Source: Thalassiosira profunda
Lineage: Eukaryota > Bacillariophyta > Thalassiosirophyceae > Thalassiosirales > Thalassiosiraceae
Reading direction: 5' to 3'
DNA length: 23,405 nucleotides
NCBI GenBank assembly: GCA_036939355.1
Contig: JALLAP010000043.1
Coordinates: 1 to 23,405, forward strand
The notes under the pieces: generated by a model
Database searches by the model: none
What the model was told of the DNA's origin: nothing
The model's input: the letters and a program-made list of their open reading frames with translations, nothing else
Position numbers and translations under genes: made by a program
Part shown: piece by piece, positions 7,832-17,977 of the stretch
How positions within the stretch are numbered: position 1 is the stretch's first letter
How the letters are laid out: every line of letters starts with the position of its first letter

Positions 7832-9346
7832 ATGAAATTCAATTCCGATGAAATCGCTTCGGTCATCCAGCAGGAGATCGAGCAATACAAGAGTCAAGTC
7901 GACGTCCGCGAAGTCGGCACCGTCCTCGAAGTCGGTGACGGGATCGCTCGCGTCTACGGCTTGTCCAATGTCATGGCTGGCGAAATGGTCGAGTTTCCCA
8001 GCGGCGTCGTTGGCCTGGCCTTCAACCTGGAAGAAAACAGCGTCGGCGTCATCATTCTGGGTGACTACCTGGCGATCAACGAGGGGGATGAAGTCAAGGC
8101 ACTGGGCCGAGTGCTCTCCGTACCAGTCGGCGACGGCGTGATCGGCCGCGTGCTCGACCCGCTCGGAAACCCGCTCGACGGAAAAGGCCCCGTCCAATCG
8201 GACGAATCGCGACCTGTCGAATTTTTGGCGCCGGGTGTCGCCGAACGCCAGCCGGTCACCGAGCCGATGCAGACCGGTATCATGGCGGTCGACGCCATGA
8301 CGCCCATCGGTCGCGGCCAGCGTGAACTGATCATTGGCGACCGTAAGACCGGTAAGACCGCGATCGCCATCGACGCCATCTTGGCCCAAAAGGGCTCGGG
8401 CGTGAAATGCTTCTACGTGGCGGTCGGCCAGAAAGACACCTCGGTCGCCGGCACGATCGAAGTGCTGCAAAAGCACGGTGCCATGGACTACACCACGGTC
8501 ATCGTTTCGGGTGCCAGTGCTCCAGCCCCGCTGCAGTACGTGGCCCCCTACGCCGGCACGGCGATGGCCGAGCACTTCATGTTCAACGGCCAACACGCTC
8601 TGATCGTGTACGACGATCTCTCCAAGCAAGCCGTGGCCTACCGCCAGCTGTCGCTGCTCATGCGTCGCCCGCCGGGTCGCGAAGCTTACCCGGGTGACGT
8701 GTTCTATTGCCACAGCCGACTCCTGGAACGCTCCTCCAAGTTGAGCGACGAATTGGGCGGCGGCTCGTTGACATCGCTACCGATCATCGAAACGCTGGAA
8801 GGTGAGGTTTCGGCCTACATTCCGACCAACGTGATCTCGATTACCGACGGCCAGATCTACCTTCAACCCGACCTGTTCTTCTCCGGTGTTCGTCCGGCGA
8901 TGAACGTTGGTATCTCCGTCTCGCGCGTGGGTGGTGCCGCCCAGATCAAGGCGATGAAGAAAGTCGCCGGTCCGTTGCGTCTTAGCTTGGCTCAGTTCCG
9001 CGAACTGGAAGCGTTTGCCCAGCTCGGAACCGACCTCGACCCGGCCACCCAAGCTCAGCTTGACCTCGGCTATCGGATGGTCGAGTTGCTCAAGCAACCG
9101 CAATACGATCCGCTGCATGTGATCGACCAAATCATGTTGATCTATGCGGCGACCGAAGCCGGGGCACTCAAGCAAGTTCCCGTTTCGGCCGTAGCCGAGT
9201 GGAAGAAACAGTTCCTGCAATTCATGCGAGTCCAAAAGGAAACGCTTTGGAAGGATCTGGAGTCCACCAAGGAATTGACGCCCGAAATCGTCGAGTCGCT
9301 GAATGCGGCCATCGCCGAATTTGGCAAGACGTTCAAGGCGGAATAA
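7832..9346 (+). CDS. atpA: ATP synthase F1 subunit alpha
   Basis: The non-catalytic nucleotide-binding subunit of F1. It has 504 residues, the normal length. The P-loop GDRKTGKT is at 169-176 and the arginine finger that reaches the catalytic site is Arg365 in [10 protein letters not shown]. The N-terminal beta-barrel ([11 protein letters not shown]) and the C-terminal helical domain are intact. GAGGA lies about eight bases before the ATG. I see nothing unusual. Confidence 0.98.
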   Translation: MKFNSDEIASVIQQEIEQYKSQVDVREVGTVLEVGDGIARVYGLSNVMAGEMVEFPSGVVGLAFNLEENSVGVIILGDYLAINEGDEVKALGRVLSVPVGDGVIGRVLDPLGNPLDGKGPVQSDESRPVEFLAPGVAERQPVTEPMQTGIMAVDAMTPIGRGQRELIIGDRKTGKTAIAIDAILAQKGSGVKCFYVAVGQKDTSVAGTIEVLQKHGAMDYTTVIVSGASAPAPLQYVAPYAGTAMAEHFMFNGQHALIVYDDLSKQAVAYRQLSLLMRRPPGREAYPGDVFYCHSRLLERSSKLSDELGGGSLTSLPIIETLEGEVSAYIPTNVISITDGQIYLQPDLFFSGVRPAMNVGISVSRVGGAAQIKAMKKVAGPLRLSLAQFRELEAFAQLGTDLDPATQAQLDLGYRMVELLKQPQYDPLHVIDQIMLIYAATEAGALKQVPVSAVAEWKKQFLQFMRVQKETLWKDLESTKELTPEIVESLNAAIAEFGKTFKAE

Positions 9347-9384
9347 TTCAACAACTTTTGACTGTCCATTAAGAAGGTCAACCG

Positions 9385-10308
9385 ATGGCCAACGCCCGTG
9401 CCCTCGATAAACGTCGCAAGTCCGTCCGCAATGTGCGCAAAATCACGCGCACGATGGAGCTCATCGCGACCGCTCGTTTCAAGAAAGCGATGGACCGCGC
9501 GATGGCGGCGACCTCCTACACGGAGCGGATTACGAAAGTCGTCAGCAGTCTGGCCGGTGCCGGGCTGCAGGTGACCCACCCGCTCCTGGAAGAGCGAACC
9601 GAGACCGGCAAAGCGATCCTGTTGGTGCTCACCGCAAACCGCGGTTTGTGCGGAGGCTATATCGGCGGCGTGCTGCGGGCGGCGTTGAATCACATCCCGG
9701 AGCTCGAATCGACCTACGATAACCTGCAACTGGAAGTTGCCGGAAAACGGGGTATCGCCGCCTTGAAGTTTCGCGGTGTCACGCCGGATGAAACGTTCTT
9801 GCAGTTTGACGACCAACCCCGTTTCGCCGAAGTGGATGAAATTGCGACCCGGTACCTGGATGCCTACATGCTGGGCGAAGTCGACCGCATCGATGTGGTC
9901 TACACCAAGTTCATGAGCGCCGCTCGCCAAGAGCCCGTCATCGAGACGCTCCTGCCGCTCGGCTCGCTGGATATCATTCCCGGCGACGACGCGGCAGAGC
10001 CCGCCGACGACGAAAAGGCGCCCGAATCCGGCATGGGTGGGGGCGAACAGTCGTACGAGTTCTTCCCCTCCGCGGAGAGTATTTTGGAAGAGGTCGTACC
10101 GACCAGTTTCAAAGTCAAATTGTTCAAATGCTTCCTGGACGCCGCCGTCAGCGAACAGATCGCACGGATGGTTGCCATGAAGGCAGCCACTGAAAATGCC
10201 GGCGACATGATCAAGATGCTGTCGCGAACGTTCAACCGTGCTCGACAGTCACAAATCACCAACGAAATCATGGAAGTGATCGGTGGTGTCGAAGCCCTCA
10301 ACGGCTAA
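9385..10308 (+). CDS. atpG: ATP synthase F1 subunit gamma
   Basis: The central rotating shaft. It has 307 residues against the usual 285-295. The N-terminal helix (RRKSVRNVRKITRTMELIATARFKKA, shown here as two runs: RRKSVRNVRKITRT and MELIATARFKKA) and the C-terminal helix (RQSQITNEIMEVIGG) are typical. The extra length is an acidic Gly-rich stretch at about 199-222, just before the conserved FFPSAESILEEVVP segment. AAGAAGG sits seven bases before the ATG. A 157-base spacer separates it from atpD, longer than most gaps in this operon. Confidence 0.97.
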   Translation: MANARALDKRRKSVRNVRKITRTMELIATARFKKAMDRAMAATSYTERITKVVSSLAGAGLQVTHPLLEERTETGKAILLVLTANRGLCGGYIGGVLRAALNHIPELESTYDNLQLEVAGKRGIAALKFRGVTPDETFLQFDDQPRFAEVDEIATRYLDAYMLGEVDRIDVVYTKFMSAARQEPVIETLLPLGSLDIIPGDDAAEPADDEKAPESGMGGGEQSYEFFPSAESILEEVVPTSFKVKLFKCFLDAAVSEQIARMVAMKAATENAGDMIKMLSRTFNRARQSQITNEIMEVIGGVEALNG

Positions 10309-10423
10309 GCCCACCTTTGGGCCCTGCCGCGACTCCAGCGACGGGTGCCAGCGACACACGAAGTAAAAGAAACACAGCCCATTGAAAAACGAAACGAGTC
10401 CCGCACCGTTTCGAACCCGATAA

Positions 10424-11908
<1,485 letters not shown>

Positions 11909-11911
11909 GCC

Positions 11912-12316
11912 ATGGCCGGAATCTCCTGCGTTGTCGTCACCCCGGAAGCGACCGTCTTGGAAGAGACGGCCGATTTCGTGGTCGTTCCGCTGTTCGACGG
12001 CGAAATGGGTATCGCGGACCATCACAGCCCCATGATCGGGCGACTCGGTTACGGCGAACTGCGTCTCCGAACCGGCAACAGCACCCAGCGATTTTACGTC
12101 GATGGTGGCTTTGTCGAGGTGATCGGTAATGTCGTGACCGTTCTAACCAACCAAGCGATTCCGGCAGCCGACGTCGATGCCGAACATTCGCAGGAGCAGC
12201 TCAAGGAAGCCAAGGAGCTGCCAATCGCCACGCCCGAGCAGTTGGAAATTCGCGATCGCCAAGTCGCCCAGGCGCGCGCCAAACTCCGCGTTTCCGAACG
12301 AGCGATGGCGAAGTAG
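11912..12316 (+). CDS. atpC: ATP synthase F1 subunit epsilon
   Basis: The small rotor subunit, 134 residues, with the N-terminal beta-sandwich (VVVPLFDGEMGIADHHSPMI) and a helical C-terminal domain of the type that can inhibit ATP hydrolysis. Its ribosome site (AGGG, about 11901-11904) lies inside the end of atpD. It closes the operon. The stop codon TAG at 12314-12316 is also the first three bases of a heptamer array that runs on for 85 more bases. Confidence 0.95.
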   Translation: MAGISCVVVTPEATVLEETADFVVVPLFDGEMGIADHHSPMIGRLGYGELRLRTGNSTQRFYVDGGFVEVIGNVVTVLTNQAIPAADVDAEHSQEQLKEAKELPIATPEQLEIRDRQVAQARAKLRVSERAMAK

Positions 12317-12401
12317 CAGTTAGCAGTTAGCTTTTAGCTTTTAGCAGTTAGCTTTTAGCTTTTAGCGGTTAGCTTTTAGCTTTTAGCTTTTAGCTTTTAG
12401 C
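12314..12401 (+). repeat. Heptamer array 2, begins at the atpC stop codon
   Basis: Twelve perfect-length units of TAGCNNT plus a partial one. In order, NN is AG, AG, TT, TT, AG, TT, TT, GG, TT, TT, TT, TT. The first TAG is the stop codon of atpC. The array faces the inverted array at 12560-12622; the TAGCTTT units there and here can pair into a long hairpin. Confidence 0.95.
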
Positions 12402-12413
12402 TGCAAACGCCTA

Positions 12414-12554
12414 CTAAGTGCTGAGTACTGCGTTCTGAGTATTGGGTTGAGAGTGAAAGTTTGGCAGCTCGTCAAACAACGCGGCCACGCGCCCATCCGC
12501 CGCCAGCATCACCAACGGCAAGCCGTGCGGCAAACGCTCCCCGCCAGGCGAATC
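12414..12554 (-). pseudogene. Possible 3' remnant of an unknown gene
   Basis: On the minus strand, 46 codons end in TAG at 12414-12416. They translate to protein-like sequence with RLPHGLPLVMLAADGRVAAL and LFDELPNF in it, and codon use is like that of neighbouring genes. The frame meets a TAG inside heptamer array 3 (12561-12563) and has no start with a ribosome site. I do not recognise the family. It may be a gene tail left after rearrangement, or a chance open frame in GC-rich DNA. Confidence 0.25.
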
Positions 12555-12559
12555 GCGCG

Positions 12560-12622
12560 GCTAAAAGCTAAAAGCTAAAAGCTAAAAGCTAACCGCTAAC
12601 CGCTAACCGCTAACCGCTAACC
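12560..12622 (-). repeat. Heptamer array 3, inverted relative to array 2
   Basis: Nine perfect units. On the plus strand they are four GCTAAAA units followed by five GCTAACC units. Read on the minus strand that is five GGT-type then four TTT-type units, the same order as in array 4 at 23237. Confidence 0.95.
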
Positions 12623-12677
12623 GCGACTAAACTAGACCGCGTGAGCCTGCCGCGGCGTATCGTCTAGGGAGGCACTC

Positions 12678-12725
12678 TTGGATCGGCTGCCCAAAGCTTT
12701 CTCCCGCCGGGAATCCCGTGTCTAG
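12678..12725 (+). CDS. Possible 15-codon leader peptide before the YfhO gene
   Basis: A TTG at 12678 stands five bases after GGGAGG (12667-12672), the best ribosome site in this region. The frame reads LDRLPKAFSRRESRV and stops with TAG at 12723-12725. It overlaps the GTG at 12718 taken as the start of the next gene, an arrangement that allows translational coupling. There is no other support; it may be chance. Confidence 0.25.
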   Translation: MDRLPKAFSRRESRV

Positions 12726-15372
12726 CTCCAACCGCTTGCCCCAAAGACGCTCGATGCCGTACCGCGAGTCGCCTTGGGCGGTTGTGCTTGGGTTTGGGCT
12801 GCCCCTGGCGATGCTCGTGTTGCCCGACTTGCTGCAGGGACGCTTCTATGTGTTTCGCGATGCCGGGCTGTATTACTATCCTCTGTACGAGTGGATCGGC
12901 CAATGCTGGCGGTTCGACGGCGAGGTACCGCTCTGGAATCCCCGCGAGAATGGCGGGCTGCCGCTGATCAGCGATCCGACGGCCGGGCTCTGGTATCCGG
13001 GGAAATGGATTTTCGCCGCCCCCCTGCCCTACCCCGTCTGCTTCCAGACCTTCCTGGTGGGACATCTGGTCTTGGCCTGGTGGGGGATCTACACGGCCTG
13101 CCGCTTCTGGAATCGCTCGCGATTGGCGTCCAGTCTGGCGGCGATCAGCTATGCCTACAGCGGCTATGTCATGTTCCAAGTCTCCAACCCGCCGTACCTG
13201 ATCGGCGCCGCCTGGTTGCCGTGGACGGTCGCCTGGGGAGAACTCGCCCTCCGTCGCGGAAACCGCAAAGCGTTGCTCGGCTCGGCCTGCGGATTGTCGC
13301 TGATGATGCTGGGTGGCGATCCACAGACCGCTTACCACACGTTGCTCATGCTTGGCCTCTATCTGCTGTGGCGGGCCGACTGGAGTTCCTGGTTGCGGTT
13401 GTTCACGATCGCGCTGGCCATGGCTGTCTTGTCCGCCGTGGTCATACTCCCCTCGACGACCTGGGTGGATCAGACGGAACGAGCCGCCACATCGCCGCGG
13501 TCTTGCTGGGACCTTCTCGAGAGCGATCAGGCTCTGGCCGAGTGGCCACGACTGTTGGCCGATCCCGAACGGGGCTCGCACCAGGAAAAGATTTACCGTT
13601 ACAGTTATCTGCCGACGCGCTGGAGCGAGTTCCTGTGGCCGAATGTCTCGGGACAGATGTTCCCCACGCACCAACGTTGGATCAAAGCGGACGTAGCCCA
13701 TCGAAGGACGTGGGTCCCCAGCCTGTATCTAGGCCTCCTGACACTGCTCACCGGCCTCTCCGCTTTTGCACTCCGAGGAACCGATCGTCGGCGGAGATGG
13801 ATGTCGCGCGTGCTGCTCTTCTCGCTATTGGCCGCTTGCGGTCGTTTCGGACTAGTCGCCATCTGGGAAACGCGGCAAGGCGAAACGTGGCTGGCGGGCG
13901 CCGTCGGCGGACTTTACCATCTGCTGGTGCTGACGCTCCCCGGCTATAGCTTCTTCCGCTACCCGGCAAAATGGCTGCTCTTCTCGACACTCTCTCTGGC
14001 GACCTTGTCCGCCTGGGGAGCCGATGGTGTCCTGGATCGCGAAGCGGGGCGCGAACCACGCCACAACTATCGTTCGCCGCTTGTCTTGGCGGCGGTCGCC
14101 GCGTTGCTGTCTGCCAGTTTCTTGTCACTGCATCTGGCGGGTTGGACCGCTGATTGGTTCGATGCGGACATTCGCGCCGACCACCTATTTGGCCCCTTCG
14201 ACGGCAGCGGTGCCTGGTGGCAAGTTGTCCGTTCCAATGTGCAGACGCTGATCCTGGCCATGTCGCTGGCAGCGCTACTTTGGCTCCAAAAACAACGAGG
14301 CAAACGGCACCTCGCGACAGCGCGGCCCGGTGCGCTGGGCTGGATCTTGTTGGGCGTTATGTGCCTGGATTTGTTCCTCGCCAACCGCCAGCTGACACCG
14401 ACCATTCCCGGACCAGCACCCAGCCAATCAGCACCCAGCCAACGAGAGCCGGCCATGACGACGCGCATGCCGCAACGCGTCGCTCGGGTCGACCGGTCTC
14501 GCTTCGCCGACGTTCCCCTCGAAGAGATCCATGCCATCCGCTGGCGGGAAGCGGCGGAATGCCTGACTCCGAAACGGCACTTGACCAAGTCGAAGTTGGA
14601 GCTGATCGGAGTGGCCGGGAGCGCCGGGCCGCTGGACTGGAAGCGTCTAGAGGCCGCCTGTGGCAGCAAGCACGACTTCTATCGCCTCGTCGGCGTCGCC
14701 AAAATCATGACTATCTCCAGTCCCAAGGCGGCCGGGTCCGACAAGCCACGGGCCGCTTCGCCAGACCGGCAGCACATTCGGCGGCAGATCACTTGGCGGC
14801 GAACTACCGACCCCGAACCGCGCCTCTGGTTGGCGCGGGAAGCGCAAGCTCTGGCAGGAACGCCCACGGTGCAGGCGCCTCCGGAATTTTGGCAGCGTCT
14901 AGCGGCGCGGCAACCAGGCCAGCTGTGGATTGCGGAGCCCTCGAAAAGCGATCGGAAATCGCCCACTGAAAATTGGCTGGCCGGCGATTCGCCCTCTCCC
15001 AAAGCGAGTGCCGCGAACGTGGATCTGGGTACCGTGGCCTGCGACCGATACCGTCCCAACGAAGTTCATTTGCGAGTCCAACTGAGCCAGCCTGCTTGGA
15101 CTGTCATCAACGACCGATATCACGACGGATGGTCCGCACGCTACGGCAACGGCGATACCTGGCAGCCAGTCGCGATTCACCGAGCCAACGGCTGGGCACG
15201 AGCCATCTTTCTGCCGGCGGGCGAGCACCAAGTCATCCTGCGGTTTCAGCCCGGCGAGTTGCGGTGGGGCCAGTGGATCAGCCTGGCCACCTGGCTGCTG
15301 GCCCTGATCTATATCTCGGGTATCCCAACCTCGGGTATCCATTGGCGCGTGCCAAGGCGACGGTCAGCCTAA
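12718..15372 (+). CDS. YfhO-family multi-spanning membrane protein
   Basis: An 884-residue protein with about 12-15 predicted membrane segments, most in the first 565 residues, then a soluble part and a last helix near 862-880. The N-terminal LYYYPLYEWIGQCWRFDGEVPLWNP region, the FFRYPAKW motif near 410-418 and the C-terminal pattern (INDRYHDGWSARY, then LPAGEHQVILRFQP) match the YfhO family. Members resemble GT-C glycosyltransferases and are linked in some bacteria to sugar decoration of cell-surface polymers; the substrate here is unknown. The start is uncertain: GTG 12718 is the longest form, and ATG 12754 gives a more usual N-terminus (MPYRESPW). Its 3' end faces the acetyltransferase gene across 38 bases. 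Confidence 0.85.
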   Translation: MSSSNRLPQRRSMPYRESPWAVVLGFGLPLAMLVLPDLLQGRFYVFRDAGLYYYPLYEWIGQCWRFDGEVPLWNPRENGGLPLISDPTAGLWYPGKWIFAAPLPYPVCFQTFLVGHLVLAWWGIYTACRFWNRSRLASSLAAISYAYSGYVMFQVSNPPYLIGAAWLPWTVAWGELALRRGNRKALLGSACGLSLMMLGGDPQTAYHTLLMLGLYLLWRADWSSWLRLFTIALAMAVLSAVVILPSTTWVDQTERAATSPRSCWDLLESDQALAEWPRLLADPERGSHQEKIYRYSYLPTRWSEFLWPNVSGQMFPTHQRWIKADVAHRRTWVPSLYLGLLTLLTGLSAFALRGTDRRRRWMSRVLLFSLLAACGRFGLVAIWETRQGETWLAGAVGGLYHLLVLTLPGYSFFRYPAKWLLFSTLSLATLSAWGADGVLDREAGREPRHNYRSPLVLAAVAALLSASFLSLHLAGWTADWFDADIRADHLFGPFDGSGAWWQVVRSNVQTLILAMSLAALLWLQKQRGKRHLATARPGALGWILLGVMCLDLFLANRQLTPTIPGPAPSQSAPSQREPAMTTRMPQRVARVDRSRFADVPLEEIHAIRWREAAECLTPKRHLTKSKLELIGVAGSAGPLDWKRLEAACGSKHDFYRLVGVAKIMTISSPKAAGSDKPRAASPDRQHIRRQITWRRTTDPEPRLWLAREAQALAGTPTVQAPPEFWQRLAARQPGQLWIAEPSKSDRKSPTENWLAGDSPSPKASAANVDLGTVACDRYRPNEVHLRVQLSQPAWTVINDRYHDGWSARYGNGDTWQPVAIHRANGWARAIFLPAGEHQVILRFQPGELRWGQWISLATWLLALIYISGIPTSGIHWRVPRRRSA

Positions 15373-15410
15373 GAACTGACCAATGGCTCGCCCGCCGCGT
15401 TCCCGCGCGC

Positions 15411-16373
15411 TTAGATCTGATAATTGCTGCCATCGACGACCGATTGATCGGCGCGAATGCGGAGGCTTGGCTTTTCCATCGTGACCGTCGTGTTGGGAGG
15501 CACGCTCTTGGTAAGCCAGACGCTCGAGCCGATCACCGAATTTCGGCCGATCACGGTGCGTCCGCCGAGCACCGTGGCGTTGGCGTAAATCACCACATCG
15601 TCTTCGATCGTCGGATGGCGTTTCGTATCGCGCACCAACTTGCCCTCGGCATCCGTTGGAAAGCTCAGTGCCCCGAGGGTCACACTTTGATACAACTTGA
15701 CGCGCTCACCGATTTCGCATGTCTCGCCGATCACCACTCCCGTGCCGTGGTCGATAAAGAAATGGCTGCCGATCTTGGCACCGGGGTGGATGTCGATTCC
15801 GGTCTCCTTGTGAGCCCACTCGGTCATCATCCGCGGGATGAACGGGACGCCCAGTTCATAGAGTTCATGGGCGAGCCGGTAGACGGTGACAGCTTCGAGG
15901 CCGGGATAGCAGAAAATGACTTCGTCCAGATTTTGGCAAGCCGGGTCACCTTCGTAGGCGGCTTGCACGTCGGTCGCCAGGATGTATCGCAGCTCCGGAA
16001 TCCGCTCGAGAAAGTCGATCGCCATCGCTTGGCCCTTCGCCTCGTAGTCGACCTCTTCCACGCCGCATTCCAAATCGGTCTTTACCCGATCTTCGTGCAT
16101 CAGGGCGCGTGCGAACTGCGTCGTCAGCTTGTCGTGCAGACCGTCAATCAAGTCGCCGACATGGTACATCACGTTTCCCATATGCAGTCGCTCGCGGCGG
16201 CGATACCCGGGAAAGATGATCTCCTTGAGGTCATCCAGCGCGCTGATGATCACTTCATATCGCGGTAGTGGACAGTGGCCCAAGTGGTTGATCGTGCCCA
16301 CTTCATGGTAGGTGCCGACAATGCGTTCGGTCAGCTGGGGGAGCTGTTCCTTGAGACGAAAATCAGAAGCCAT
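15411..16373 (-). CDS. cysE: Serine O-acetyltransferase
   Basis: Transfers acetyl from acetyl-CoA to serine, giving O-acetylserine for cysteine synthesis. It has 320 residues. The C-terminal left-handed beta-helix is made of hexapeptide repeats (about 192-290). The expected catalytic residues are present: Asp194 in DIHPGAKIG, His209 in IDHGTG, and His253 in RHPTI. The N-terminal ~180 residues form the helical domain, longer than in E. coli CysE and of the kind seen in EpsC-like enzymes. The tail after VPPNTTV is short and lacks the GVPAR motif of the E. coli enzyme. GGAG about ten bases upstream supports the ATG. No other cysteine gene is nearby. Confidence 0.92.
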   Translation of the reverse strand: MASDFRLKEQLPQLTERIVGTYHEVGTINHLGHCPLPRYEVIISALDDLKEIIFPGYRRRERLHMGNVMYHVGDLIDGLHDKLTTQFARALMHEDRVKTDLECGVEEVDYEAKGQAMAIDFLERIPELRYILATDVQAAYEGDPACQNLDEVIFCYPGLEAVTVYRLAHELYELGVPFIPRMMTEWAHKETGIDIHPGAKIGSHFFIDHGTGVVIGETCEIGERVKLYQSVTLGALSFPTDAEGKLVRDTKRHPTIEDDVVIYANATVLGGRTVIGRNSVIGSSVWLTKSVPPNTTVTMEKPSLRIRADQSVVDGSNYQI

Positions 16374-17047
16374 GATGGCAAGCTCCGCAGGCTATTCCGT
16401 GGTGTTCAGCTCCGTTTTAGCTCAGCTTGAACTTCCGCATAATCCAGAGGAAGCGGCGTTCACGGGCCGTCGATGGAACCACGCGACGGACATCTGTCGC
16501 ACGGAATGGCAATGCCTGATAAAGAAACCGCGAGGGAAGTAAGAGCGAGGCGGGTAAGAGCGAGGCAGAAAGGGTTTGGGCGGCGCAGCTAGGGGCCCAA
16601 ACAGACGCAGCTCGAATAGCGATGAAGACTGGCCAAGGACATGATCGGCCTCGAATGTAGTTGACGTGCCGCAGGCAAGTTCGTCCTGGGATACTACGCG
16701 GCAACCGGGACGAAATCAACCGTCTATGGTTTCTTCGGCATAAAAGTCGACGATCATTGAGATTAGACCGGATTATTCATCAAGTCCGTCGAGAAACCTC
16801 GAGCCAAGCCGCAGCGCGGCAGGTGTGGGGGGCCGAGGGAGCCGCCGCTAGCCCAAAAACTTGCGCTCCCACGAGGTGAACTCGTGGGGGGCGAGGGCCC
16901 AAAAACGGCACTTGGCGAGTTCATGTCAGCTGGCGAATTCCCACTTCGCGCCGGGACTTCTACGCGAAGTCCACTACCCGCTTCGCGCCGGGACTTCTAG
17001 GCGAAGTCCACTACCCGCTTCGCGCCGGGACTTCTAGGCGAAGTCCA
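16374..17047. other. Repeat-bearing spacer between cysE and mutM
   Basis: About 670 bases upstream of cysE and downstream of mutM. The open frames here (for example minus 16417-16719) have no ribosome site and are biased by repeats, so I do not call them. It holds a duplicated TAAGAGCGAGGC unit near 16540-16566, a palindromic element with flanking direct repeats at 16851-16906, and three hairpin units at 16944-17050. The cysE promoter should lie near its left end; I could not pick one. Confidence 0.55.
16851..16906. repeat. Dispersed palindromic element with flanking direct repeats
   Basis: A hairpin with arms CTCCCACGAG (16866-16875) and CTCGTGGGGG (16881-16890) and loop GTGAA. It is bracketed by the 10-base direct repeat GCCCAAAAAC at 16851-16860 and 16897-16906. 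A closely similar element in the opposite orientation lies at the right edge of the window (23371-23405). This fits a REP-like mobile palindrome, with the direct repeats as a possible target duplication. Confidence 0.65.
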
Positions 17048-17050
17048 CTA
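16944..17050. repeat. Three 37-bp tandem hairpin units after mutM
   Basis: Copies start at 16944, 16981 and 17018; the third is cut short at 33 bases. Units 2 and 3 are identical where they overlap, and unit 1 differs at one base in the loop. Each holds GGACTTC-taggc-GAAGTCC, a 7-bp stem with a 5-base loop. The array runs into the mutM stop codon (17048-17050) and may act as a transcription terminator or mRNA 3' protector for mutM. Confidence 0.85.
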
Positions 17051-17887
17051 ATCATCGGCCTGGCAGCGGGCACAAAAGAAGGTGCTGCGCTGCGCCTGGA
17101 CGATTCGCTGGATTCCTTCGCTGCGACACTCCGGGCAGATCTGTCCCTCGCGGTCGTAGACGCGATGCGCGTTCTGATATCGGCCGCGATCGTTCAAGGC
17201 GGTTCGATACGTGCCGTCGGAGAGCGTCGAGCCCTCGTAGAGTATCGCCTCTTCCAATACGGCTTGCATCGCGCTGTGGATTGACTCCCATTGCGACGCC
17301 GTCAATTCCGAGCATGCCGTGGCAGGGTTGACCCGGGCGACATGCAACAATTCCGAAGCGTAGAGATTCCCTACGCCAGCAATCGCCCGCTGGTCTAAGA
17401 GTGCGACCTTGATCGCACGGCGACTGCTCCCCAGAAATTCACGCAGCTGCTCGGCTGTAATCCGCAACGCGTCAATCCCTAGGTGAGGAGGGGCCAACGC
17501 AGTCTCGAACTCTTCCTGGGTGTAAAGCCGTATCGATCCCAACCCCCGACGATCCCAATAGGTCAACTCGCTATCCGCCGTCTCGGAAAGCAACAAGCGG
17601 GCGCGGCAATGCTCTCGTGATGGCGGCGCGTCCAAGAGGACCAGGCCGGTCATCCGGGGCTCGAAAACCAAGCGGTGGTCACTGCTGAAGCGAACAGCGA
17701 CACGTTTGCCGCGGCGTTCAATGGCGACCACTGACTTGCCGCGCAACGCCGCCGAAATCTTGGTCGGCGAAGGCGTTATCGCAATCGGCCGTCGCTTGCA
17801 CGGCAAACGGTGGAAACCGCGAGCGACTCCGCCGACAATCGGCAACAGTCCGCGGCGCATCGTCTCCACTTCAGGCAGTTCCGGCAC
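17048..17887 (-). CDS. mutM: Formamidopyrimidine-DNA glycosylase
   Basis: Removes oxidised purines such as 8-oxoguanine and cuts the abasic site. It has 279 residues, the normal length. It starts PELPEVETMRRGL after the initiator; this Pro is the catalytic nucleophile after Met removal, so the GTG at 17885-17887 must be the start. GGGAG seven bases upstream agrees. The DNA-binding core LLDQRAIAGVGNLYASELL and the C-terminal zinc finger (Cys251, Cys254, Cys272, Cys275, with Arg267 in QRSTFFC) are intact. The FEPRMTG stretch differs from the common HLRMTG by lacking the His. ruvB lies 90 bases upstream on the same strand, probably co-transcribed. Confidence 0.95.
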   Translation of the reverse strand: MPELPEVETMRRGLLPIVGGVARGFHRLPCKRRPIAITPSPTKISAALRGKSVVAIERRGKRVAVRFSSDHRLVFEPRMTGLVLLDAPPSREHCRARLLLSETADSELTYWDRRGLGSIRLYTQEEFETALAPPHLGIDALRITAEQLREFLGSSRRAIKVALLDQRAIAGVGNLYASELLHVARVNPATACSELTASQWESIHSAMQAVLEEAILYEGSTLSDGTYRTALNDRGRYQNAHRVYDREGQICPECRSEGIQRIVQAQRSTFFCARCQADD

Positions 17888-17977
17888 GGCTCGACTCCCA
17901 GGATTTCAACACGTTGCAGCCCACCGGAGGGTGGCTCCTCACCGCATGATCCATCGGCAGACAACGAGCGGCCACAG

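Larger units (their letters stand above)
12317..12717. other. Repeat-filled spacer between atpC and the YfhO gene
   Basis: About 400 bases. It consists of heptamer array 2, a 150-base middle part, and heptamer array 3 in the opposite orientation. The middle holds a possible gene remnant on the minus strand and a degenerate ACTCAG-rich stretch. No functional gene is visible apart from a possible 15-codon leader near 12678. A promoter for the downstream gene must lie in its right part, but I cannot pick one. Confidence 0.6.

Noticed and set aside
6466..7890. 474-codon minus-strand open frame opposite atpF and atpH
   Set aside because: It is the antisense shadow of well-supported genes in GC-rich DNA; it has no ribosome site and no recognisable motif.
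7742..8713. 323-codon minus-strand open frame opposite atpA
   Set aside because: Antisense shadow; atpA is intact and unmistakable.
12314..12401. Telomere-like repeat (TTAGCGG resembles eukaryotic TTAGGG)
   Set aside because: The arrays are short and internal, lie at gene ends in both orientations and have mixed unit types; the likeness is superficial.
14973..16268. 431-codon plus-strand open frame spanning the YfhO 3' end and antisense to cysE
   Set aside because: It overlaps two confident genes, and its cysE part is the reverse frame of the hexapeptide repeats.
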